Shown here piece after piece: positions 48,801 through 60,800 of a stretch of 64,000 nucleotides of DNA; positions within the stretch are counted from its first letter, which is position 1; every line of letters begins with the position of its first letter. The notes beneath the pieces were generated by a model. It ran no database searches and was not told the origin of the DNA. It saw only the letters and a list, made by a program, of their open reading frames with translations. The stretch comes from Nectonema munidae. Its lineage: Eukaryota; Nematomorpha; Nectonematoida; Nectonematidae. The stretch is from the NCBI GenBank assembly GCA_030549495.1, contig JAUIRK010000936.1:744001-808000 (forward strand), read 5' to 3'. Made by a program: the position numbers and the translations under genes.

Positions 48801-51800
48801 TAGTTTACATAAATTTCTTTTCATTTAAGTCATTATTTTCAAACGAAAAGAATAGCCTAGATAGAGTTTTAAATTCAAGAAGATGTCTTAAAATTACCCT
48901 CATCAATAAAATTCTTAAGATTTTTGAAATGTGTTTTTCTCTAGTTAATAGTCTTCGGTTAATACCGATTCAAATCTTTTGATATAAAACTTTCGCAAGA
49001 ATTAAAAATAAGACATAAACCATGAATTTCTCTGCATGAAATCAATATAAACTTGTCGCAAATAAAGATATTCGATTAGTCGTTAAAGATATACCACTAA
49101 ATTTACTAGTTTAAAAACGATGTATCAACAGTACTTGTTAAGTTATTAAAGGTATTTTAAGTAAAAAAAACTTTTTATAAGGTTTATAATGAACATTGAC
49201 ATAAATAATGCGCATTCTTATTTTGATAACACGGAATGTAAAAACTCTAAAAAAATCAGCCAAATATATTTCTGTTTTAAATAAATTATTTTTTAAGCAA
49301 AATTTTATTGGAAGAATATTTTGCCTATATATTAACCGCTATCAAATAAATTTAATTAATGGTTAGCCATTTTATTTCAAATAATCTATACGTGTTTAGC
49401 GCATGTGTATCTACTGATTTACCAAAGTAAATTAAATTCTAGAATCATTTGACAAAGATTATGAAGGTCGCTTTGTTGTCTTTTATACAGCTTTTAGCGC
49501 TTTCAAGCATTGGTTTTCTAAAATTAATCATCTCCTTTTTTTCTATAAGTTTTATATAACTAAATCAGAAGATTTTTATTCTAAAGGGACACTGGCATTC
49601 CATTGTGTCTTAACACAATGGGAGATCAGTGTCCCATGGAATAAAACTTTAAGTATTTAAAAACTTAAAATTTTTTATTTACTTGAAAGGGTAAATAAAA
49701 TTAGACAGCGATTATTATTATTTCACAAGGTATACTGTTATGGGTTTAAAAAGTTAGCTAATAGAAAAGGAACAACGTTTATAAAGGGTAGGACTTATAA
49801 TTTTTTGAATTAAAATAGGTGCTCCTAAATGCTCTATTTTTATTTTGTATACATGTTAACAATATATTTTTAAAATAAGGATTTTAGTTGATTCATGTAT
49901 GCAGATGATTGTGCTATTCTACATAAATTAAAAAATTTAATGTGTAATATAAACTTACTAATGAACTTTTAAATACCTCATATCATTGGTCTTCTTTTAA
50001 TAGCCTAAATATTAATTTATCCAACAGTGAGTAAGTAATTTTTACAAGAAAAAAAGAATGATATCTACCATTAAAATTAGACAAAGCGTCAAATCTAGGA
50101 AATACTTTGATATTGCTATAGAAGAAGTATCAAAGAATTGACGTAGTAAAATATATAATATGCTTGAACTGAAACAAACTTATTGCTTATTTCTTTGACT
50201 CATTCAATATTTCTTTTTTGTAATTTCATTTAAGGTGTGTCAAATCTACTAAGTTTGTGTTCATTAAAACAAGTTGTGCTCTTCAATATATAGTCAGGAA
50301 AGCGATAGCATCTAACATGAATTAGGATGTACCGATTCTCGAAATAATTGCCTAATTTTCAATAATCCGCTTCGGTGAAAATTTACCAATTCTTTATTCT
50401 CCAAAACAAGATTATTTTTTAGAGAAAATAAATTTGTGAAATTTAATTTACCTGCCCTTAATTTTAATTAGTGATAGGAGGATACTAATATTTTGGTAAG
50501 ATTCATATTCTCAAAAAAAAAAATCAAATTAGGTTTATGATTCTTGTTGAAAGTTTAGATTTAACCCATTTAAGACCAAGCAAAGCAGACGATATCTAAA
50601 AAACACAGACGATTTATATTCAAAATCATTGAAAGAAGCAGACGAAGATGAAATTACTTATGTTCCAAAATAGGAACATTGGTCGTAAATGGGTTAAAGC
50701 TTGAAACGTTTTAAATTTAAAATTTCATCTATGTTTATTCATTCTTTCATAGCTATTGAAAATATAATATCAGTCTTGTATTATTTTTGGTTCTTTACAT
50801 AAGATTTATTGTTTTATTAAAATCAGCATCAGCAAGTAAAAGTAAACCAAAAAAATCTAAACTTAAAACAGATTAAAAATTACAATTAGCTACTTTTCCT
50901 TATAAGAGCTTGTATTTTTTCTAAAAATAATTTCCTCCGTATACTTATCTTTTTTAGTATGCGCTTTAAAAAGGTCATCAATCTATTTTGACTACTTGTG
51001 AAGTTTTTTGAAAACAAAAGCACCACAAAAAGATCTTTTGGCACTTCAGACGCTGTCAAAAAAAAAGATCTGCTTCCCAATGTATACTAATTAAACGTGA
51101 CAATTATTATATGAATAATTTGCCTAATTTCACAACGATTGCTTTACACACATTCCTTTTCGCAAATGATATATACACTAATTCTAAAAATATTAACAAA
51201 TATTTAACTAGTGTACTCAAAGATTTGAACTTAAGCAAAACAAATATTATATTCAATCAATTTCCTTTAAACTCTTACTTCAATCTTTGCTTGACAAAAA
51301 GAGAACAATATCCTCAATTTTGATCCCTGATAAAAATTCTTCATACTTTATAATTTTTATCCCAAACTTAATATTTTAATTTTTTTTACAAAGGAAGTAA
51401 TTTTTTTTATTATTACAAAGGGGTAAATTAGGAAAAAGTAATGAGAACCCTGTTCAAATGTATCACATATTTTCATCCATTTGGTTTTACTCATGTTAAT
51501 TCTCAACCCCTTCTTTTCTAGCGCTAAAATTTTTTAAAACATTACAAATTTTATGTTTAAATGGTTTCAGCCAGTGGCGGATCCAAGGAGGGGACCTATG
51601 AAAAATGGTTTCGAAAATTACCCTTACAAATGTATACCCTTACATGTATAAAAAATAAATTTTTGCAATTTATTCATGGCAAAATAATGTTAAAAATATG
51701 AAAACATAGATAATTAGTGATTCTAAAAGACATAATACAGCTATCGTATTCTCTGAAAACTTTAGCAAAATTGCAAAAAATTTAAATAGATTTCGCCCCC

Positions 51801-54800
51801 CCCCCATAAGAAATTTCTGGATCCGCCACTGGTTTAAGCATCTCTAAAAAACAATTAATATGTCCAGCAAATTTTTTCATTTCATCAAAAGCTTGAATTA
51901 CCTCTTCAATGGGCATAACGCCATATGATCCTTGGACATTTTCTGCAATTTCTATGTTTTCTATACTGTTTCCTCAATTGAAAATATTTTCAGCATAATT
52001 TTTCTTACTAACATTTTATCTCCTGTATTACCCTGTCAAAAACCTGCGTTATTTTCGATGCATGGAATTTCTCATACATCTTCATTTTCTCTCTTTCTTG
52101 ACTTAGCTATTTTTCTCTTGGTAAAATTATTTTTTGTTTCGTTTATGATACAAATTTTTACATTTCTTTTTAACTTCTCTGTATAGTTATTTTCCTTCTT
52201 ATTTTTTATCTTGTTATATATTTTGTAATTATCTTGTAAATGTAAAGTAGTAGACATGTATTGCACCATTTAAAGTTTTTGTGAATAGATATAATGGATC
52301 TTTTAAACCAGCATCATTAAACTCGTTAAATTACTAGAAGTTAAGTTCGTTATATCAGGTTTCTACTGTGTGTGTATGAACATGTTATCTAAATGAGATA
52401 AACTTAGAAATACCGTATATTTCGGTGTATAAGTCGACCCCCAAAATGAGAGTAATTTTTTTTATGATTTTTGCTAATATCCGAGGTATAAGTCGACCTC
52501 TAAAATACAGAACTCGCTTGAATTTATCGGCTAACCTAAGCAGCAGTGTAAAAGTGGAAATACGAAAATCGCCCAAGTTATCGGCTAGCCTAAGCAGCAG
52601 TGTAAGTTCCCATATATAAAACACGGGGCATTAATTAAAGACTACCGCTATGTCATTACAAATGTTGTTCTACTTACAATATGAAATAATATATACGGTA
52701 TTAACATAAATATCTATAATTAAAAAATCTCTATTTACATTAGAAGCTACATGTATTTACATAGGTAGTTACCGCACCCAGGCTATCATTGGTATTAGCC
52801 TAAGGTTAGGCCTGGTTTCCTGCACCAATATGCCACAAGATTTAAAGGTTTGCTTTTTGTTACTGTTATATAAGTCGACCCTCAATTTTTGGGAGCTAAA
52901 AGGACGACTTATACACTGAAATATACGATATATATTTTTAGAGTAAAGAGTTGATTTGAACAAATAGAATACAACTTCAAAGTTTAGTGGGAGCCTACTT
53001 TAAAATTTTTAAGAAGGTTATCAAACTAATAATTGGCATATGAAGGAGAATAGCAGACAGCGAGCAGCTTCTTACAAGGATTAGTTAAGGAGTTTTCTTG
53101 TATAGAATATATTACTTTTCATGTACGAAAGAATACTTAAGCTTCTTTCTTCCCTATCTATATCAAATCAGCGTGATGTGGATTAAGACTAAGTTAATAC
53201 TGAATTATTTTCAAAGGTTAGTTTGTTTACATTTAAAAAATAAATAATCAACACAAGAAAAAAATAAAGCATACTTTTCCTCGATTTGATTATATGCGGA
53301 AATAATAGATAAGTATTCGCTTCTCAAATCGCTATGCTTATCTGCAAGTTTGTAGAGAATGGCTTCTCTATTTGCAAAAAAATCTAAATCATCATAAAAA
53401 GGACAAAACTGAGGTTACGGATTAAAAATAAATACACAAATTAACAGAGATCACTTTTTAATTTACACCATATTTTGGTTCAAGGAATCATTACTCGAAC
53501 ACAAAAGCAAAAATAATGCGTGGTGATGCGTTGCATAGAGTTAAAAGTGATGATTACAACATAAAAGAAGTAATTCAATTAAACAAGATAAAAGCGAGTA
53601 ATATGGTGGAAGTGTATATCTGTAAAAATATTACTGCTTAATATTAAGCAAGCTCAAAGAGTTTGACATGAAATGAATGTTATCATGGACAAGCAGCTCA
53701 AGGTTACAGAAGTGCAATAATATGACTTGATTAAAATTGCGAAAAAACAAAAAAGAATGTCAAGCGTTACTAAAAATGAATAAACATAAGCTATCATTTC
53801 TTTAAAACTAGCGTGTATAAATATAGAATCATATTATGAAAAGTTTTATTGATGGAAAAACCTTGCGTTTATTTAAATTATTGTTATGAATTGAAATAAA
53901 ATAATGATAGACGAACCTTATCACCGCTATCAATGAAATGAAATAATAGCAGGGAGACAACAGTGACTTTAATTCATTTATTGTATAAAATCATCAAAAT
54001 TTGGAAAATTTTACCCTTTTAACTAACTTTTTTTTTAAAAATAGAAAGGACCAATATGATACCAGACGAAGTTTTTGTCTTGATGCAATTATTTGGAAAA
54101 AATGTATAGGAATAATAAATATAGATTTTTTGATGTTATCATCTACTACTAATTTCGGCAAATGGTTTTCCTTCTTCAGAGGAAAAAGAATTATGCTAAT
54201 AATAATGCAATTCTTTTTCAGTTGAACAAGGCAGTCTCCTGCCGAAACTACACTGTTTTGAAGAAAATGAGAGAAAGAATTTGTAAGTTAATGAAATTAG
54301 TTATCAGAATTCTAGAAAAAAAAATTGCACTTATATGAAGAATTTATAAATCTCTCGCCATGAATTCCATTGAAAGTAAGATTTCGTCTCCGTTACCTTT
54401 GGAAACATTGGTCTTAAATGAGTTTTAAGAAAGAAATCACTTATCACTCATAGATCATAAATACCATGCTAGATTTCTTCATTATCATATAGCAGTGGTT
54501 CTTAACCTAAGGGGCGAGTAACTTCCAAGGGAAGGCGTGAGTTCTTAATAAAATTTAAAAAATTGTGAAACGTGAGCAAATATCAAGAATTTTATGAAAC
54601 AAATGCATAAATACAACTTTGGCATAACTTATTTACAAACATATTTATATTCATTGGTAATAAAAAGATTAATAAAATGAATTTATATTTATTGCTAATA
54701 TATTTGAAATATTTTTTAATTTTCTTGAAAATTTATGAGAGAATTAAATGTGTAGATGCAAGGGGCGTGGAGAGAAGGGCTTCTTGCTCTTAAAGGGGGC

Positions 54801-57800
54801 ATGATGGTAAAAAGGTTGAGAGCAACTGTCCAATAGTAATGTTTACGAAAGAATGATGTAAGAGTAATGTTATCATCCAATCCGGTGGGCGAGGGTGATT
54901 TCAAGGAGAGTGAAAAAGCCTTTCGTTCCACAAATAATTTTGATTTTTTTCCAATTTTATATCTTTTTTATATGATTAAAATACAAGTTTGGCTTGTGAG
55001 TAGATTTTCATATAACTTTACCTATTTTAGGGTTGATTTTCAGACACAAATTCTTTTAAAAAAGTTTCCCACCACTCCAATAATTTTAACCCTTATCCAA
55101 AATAATGTAGTCATTCTATTTTTGTCAATTCATATATTTTTTATAATAAATTTAAATTTCACACCAATCAATGTATAATTTCCTTAAACAATTGGCTTTT
55201 AAATCATAATAAAATTTGGGTTATATGTAGTGCACAAAAAAGTTAATGTATCTATCATCTAAAGATGACTACATTTTGTAGTCACATATTTCTTGTTGTA
55301 ATTAGTTTATCACCTATGTAACTTGAGATCAGCAGTTGCTATCATCCTATATAGTGATTGATGTATAATATTCTACACATTATATCATGTTATGTAATAT
55401 ATTGATTAGTAGTGATTTGAAACTTACTTCTCACTAAATTATGAGGAAAAAAACATTTTTTGAAGCTTGTTGTTTCTTGGAAAAAGTTTTTGGATATTTA
55501 GGCTCAACGCAATTATTTACTGGGAAAAGAGAATAAATTAAATTAGAGTGCTAAAATTTACAGGAAAAAGATGTTTGGAATTAGTGAAGCCATTTTTAAT
55601 AACAGGCCGAAATAGCATGGTAGATATTTTTTAACTAGTTATAGTTTGGCACAAAAGCCTCTTGAAATAAAATGTGGTTATTGGAACTCTTTGTCAAAAT
55701 AATCCTTCCTTTATCTTTTAAACACCCAAAAACTAGAGACATTGCCTCTAGCCCCCTCAAAATTTTTGAAATTAATAATCAATTTAGAGTTGATTTGAAA
55801 AAAACATAGACTGTAACTATCTAGCTTAGCGATTCCTCTTTCAAATTGAAGTATTTTTCTAAAGATGCCAAGCATTCCTTTTGACAGTCTTTTAGTTTAA
55901 GTTTATTGTGAAATTATTTTAATTTTTCATATTAGATGTGAAATGTGTGTGCACTTATTTCACCAGAGATGAAGAGATGATCTACCATCTCTATTTCTAG
56001 GCATCGTTTTGATACGAACTTTTTGGTAAAATGTTCAGTTCAAGGTTGTAGTTCATCCTTTAAAAAACAGTATTTTTTGAAACATTTTGACTTGTCTAAT
56101 CAATCTAAGAGAAATGATGATCGAACCTCAGTAATAGATTGTTCCTCGATTTCCGAATTAGAACTTTTAGTTCGTAAAAAGAAAACCGTGCATAAAAATT
56201 TTATCACTGAAGGCAGAAATGAGGTCGCAAAGCTATTGAAAAATATTAGTATACACACAAACTCTTTTTGAAAAGCAAATTTAAAAGAGAAAAATTAACG
56301 AATATTTCAATGTTAATATTTTCGAAAAGTTACAAATACAACATATGCATTTTAACATTTGAAACTAATGTTGCATTAACCTTTTCTTATTGGCAGTTTT
56401 GTTGCACATTGAATTCAAATGGCGTTCTTTATTGTTATTGTTAGATATCAAACTTGGTTATTGCTCCTATTTCATCAACTGAAACATGTGATGAGCTCAA
56501 TTCACTATGTGTCATTTACCTGATCAAATTATTAACTTCGTTCCAGGGCGAAAACATTGGTGTATTCGGTTAGAGGCAAAACATAGCATATACAAAAATA
56601 AAAAATGTAAAAATTTCAAGCTAATTGAAAAATCAATGGATGATTTTCAATCAATAAGTTTTCTTTAACGAACCATCTAAGTCATATTTATCTAAGCAGA
56701 ATTTTGCTTCTGAAATGTTGATGTAGATGGTGAATTGAAAGAACACTATCTAAAGTTTGAAATGAATTCCCTAATGCTATCTTCCAAACTTGACTTGTTA
56801 TGAAGGATGGAATTCAGTATTACATATACTGTTATATCTTGTTAGTTTTAGAAAGTTTCAGAAACGCTAGATTTTTGGAAATTTTAGGAAATATTAATAT
56901 TAATTTTTTTCCGTTTAACTCATACTTGTATCTATTTTCAGAGTACAAGTCACAATTTATCAAAGTACATTCCAAACTATTCTAAAAGAATAAATATTCT
57001 ATTAGAAAAAGGTGAGATATAAAGAGTTTGATAGAATAATAAAAAAACTGCTTATCACATATTGAGTATTGGATCAATTTCTCAAAGAGAACAATACCAC
57101 ACTTTAGGCAACAAGCTTTACAACAGGCACAACCGTATTGGTTTCCTTTTGGAAAACACCCTCGGGTCATTCATAAAATATTTTGCATTTTAGTCCCATT
57201 TCACGAAACACATTCTCAAAAACTTTCAAATATAAGATGGCGATGCGCCAAAAGGACATCAGTTTGATCAAAATGTAATCGGTCAAAGAAGTCAAGAAGT
57301 TTTTTTATGCTACCAAAAGTATTATAAGTTTTTGATGAATATTTTCCCCTATATGTTTCATATTTCAAGGATCTAGTGTTTACCATGAGAATATTATAGA
57401 AGCAGGAAAAACTCAGGAAATGGAAAATAAAAATGAGAAGTTACTTCGACATAAAGCAAAAATGTTTTTGGGGCAAGAAATATCATTTGATAGTAGAAGA
57501 AAAGCAATTAATGATATGAACACGGCCTAAATGAAGGAAATAATTGTATATTTAAAAGAGAAGAAATTTGTATGTTTTAATAAACTAAGTAATTAATTAA
57601 AAATTTGTTTTTAGGTTGAAAAAGAATTTTTTATAAAAAAGACTTGAATATTATTTTTTTCACAATAATTAATAAAGTTCTAGAAATAAGAGGCTCTGAA
57701 GTATTTTTCGCAAGCTACAAATTTTTATGAAAATAAATTTTTTCTAGGAACTAATTTTTGATAATGAAGATTAGGGGACACATGGGATATTCAAGAAATT

Positions 57801-60800
57801 GGAGAAAAGTTTGCGTTATAAAAATAAAATTGAAGAGTTTTTCTATATCCGGTAAGTTTTTAGAAATGATAAATTTTTTTATTATAGGACCCGATGAAAA
57901 CAAGTCCAGCTTCCTGAAGAGTCAACCAAAAATATCTTCCTATATTAAATATGGAATGTTCCAGTATAATAAGTTAAAATTTATGCTGGGTGCGAACTGC
58001 TTTAACGTTATTATTAATGATATATATTATGTGTTCGATTTAAGTTACCCAAATCCTAATAGGTATTGGGATTGATACAACGTAAAGTTTTTAATGATGA
58101 TTACCCATTTTATAAATGTTAAATTTTAAAAATGTAAAGAAAACATTTAATGAAACTATTTGATTTTGTGCATTTTAAATTGCTTCTGTTAATTTTTTAA
58201 TCATACCTATCATCTGTATTATCTGTATAAGTGTCAATCAAATGTGCGATTTAGGTCTGAAAACAGTCTTCACAAATATCCTCTCTAATTTTACATGAAA
58301 TATATGTTTTTATATCAAATCAATCGTGTTAGTTTCATTTCTGGACTCAGATTTTGCATTTAAGGTTTGAAAATATCTGTCAATGTCAATTAAATTTGCG
58401 GTTTAGGTCTGAAAACAGTCTCCACAAATATTCTATCAAATTTTAAATGAAATTAATTTTTTTATACCAAATCAACCTTGTTAGTTTCATTTCTTGACTG
58501 AGATTTTGCATTTAACGTTTGAAAATATCTGTCAGTGTCAATTAAATTTGCGGTTTACGTCTGAAAACTATCTCCACAAATATTCTCTCTAATTTTACAT
58601 GAAATATATATATGTTTTTATATCAAATCAATAGTGTTAGTTTCATTTCTAGACTCAGATTTTGCATTTAAGGTTTGAAAATATCTGTCAGTGGGAAATT
58701 TGCCATTTACGTCTGAAAACTATCTCCAAAAATATTCTATCAAATTTTATATGAAATTTATGACCATATCAACCATTTTAGTTTCATTTCTAGACTTCGA
58801 TTTTGCATTTAACGTTTGAAAATACCTATAAACGTCAATTAAATTTGCGGTTTACGTTTGAAAACAGTCTCAAAAAATATTCTCTCAAATTTTATATGAA
58901 ATTTATGTTTTTATACGAATTCAGCCAAGTTGGTTTCTCTGGACTTAGATTTTGCATTTAAGGTTTGAAAATACCTATAAGTGCCAATCAAATTTGCGGT
59001 ATACACCTGAAATCTGTCTCCCAAAATATTCTCTCAAATTTTATATGAAATATAGGTTTTTATACCAAATCAACCATGTTAGTTTCATTTCTGGACTCGG
59101 ATTTTCCATTAAAGGTTTGAAAAACCTATGTGTCAATTAAATTTACGGTTTTTGTCTGAAAAATATCTATAAAAATATTCTTGTTAATTTTTCATGAAAT
59201 ATATGTTTTTATACCGATTGAACAATGCTAGTTTTATTTCTAAACTTAGTCTTCGCATTTAAGATTTAGAAATATCTGCTAGTGTCAATCAAATATACTG
59301 TTTACGTCTGATGTCTACATATTTTTGAAATTTAAATAAAATATCTTTTTTTATACCAAATTGAAGATGTCGGTTTTTATTTTTGGACATAGTTTTCACA
59401 TTTAGTCTTTGAAAATGAAAGCTTAAATCAGTGGTATACGTCTAAAAACTGTCTCCAAAAATATTTTTAAAATTCTAAATAAAATATCTGTTTTTATACC
59501 AAATCGACTATGCTTATTTTATTTCTATAAATATCTGGAAGTGTCAAATGAATTACTTATATATGCCTAAAAATCAGTTTTTTTCAAAAAATAATTTTTG
59601 TAAAAAAAATTTAGTAAATCGTTATATATTGGTTATATATAACAAATATAAATTTTTTATATCTTTTCTTCAATCATGTTAAGTATGAAATATTTATTTA
59701 AAAAAAGAAAAAGAAAACGCGTTATAAAATCTTTTGAAAATTAGTATGAGAGAAGGAAGCAACCTGAAAACAAATTGAAAAGAGAACGGTGATCAAAGGA
59801 AATAATTTTAAAAAAGAAGTATGTATCTTGACCAAATGAAGATCTATCATGTTCCAATGAAACATGAAGAGGTATAATGATTTAACATTGGGTGCTTGAA
59901 GAAAAAATTTTGACCGCGAAAAAGAAGTTCCTCTTTTTCAAATGAAAAATCATTAAACCAATAGCTTATCAGATAAGATTACAATTATTATTACACTAAG
60001 ATGGGTAGGAAATCTAAAAATTTAGAAAAGGTCAGAGTTATCAAAACTTTTAGTCACTATCAAGATGATTTTAAATTTAAAATGAATTTGATATTTTTCC
60101 TTTTGCGTGAAAGAGAGATAGTTTTTTAGATGAAGAAGGTAGACAATTTTTGTAATTGAACAATGAAGATCATGAATGATTTCACCAAAAAAAAAACTTT
60201 TGAACTGGGATTGGTTGACAAATATTCAGGCTGAATATCTCTTCATATCACCTGATAATAAAATGCAAGATACTGACAAAAGGCCTAAAATTACCAAGAA
60301 GATACTTTCAGAATGATTTGAGAGGGGGTAATATCTGTTCAAAATAAATCCTTAAAAAAAATTTTTCGAACAGAGAGTGCAGAAAATAAATTTCTGGTGA
60401 AAGAAGAGCTACCAAAGAATAGATCATCATAGAATGAATAGCAAAATTACATGCTGTATAAAGCAAGAGATGACGTAGGAACTACGAGCCGATAACGAAT
60501 TTGTAATGAAGGTCTTATCGAGATACCTAATTTACTGACAAATGGAATATTGAGGGTTTTAAATAAATTAAGAAATAATTAGAAGAGAAATACTGAAAAT
60601 ATAATTTATTTTGAAGTTTATATATTTGACATTGATTGACAGGTTAATCGATTTTTTGAAACGTTTAATAGATATTTATAAAAAATGAGCATGACTACTA
60701 AATTTGGCATACTTGAAAATGGGTACATATGTGTAAAAACTTTTTATAAGTATTTCAATAAAAAATTTAATTTTGACATGAGCTATCATATAAAATTTAG

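Noticed and set aside
56023-56271. THAP-domain gene
   Set aside because: Only the first Cys pair fits. The AVPTIF-like end and the second Cys-His pair of a THAP domain are missing.
58230-59560. CRISPR array or protein repeat
   Set aside because: Units are about 150 bp, diverge gradually with no short conserved repeat plus unique spacers, lie in an animal intron, and have no continuous frame.
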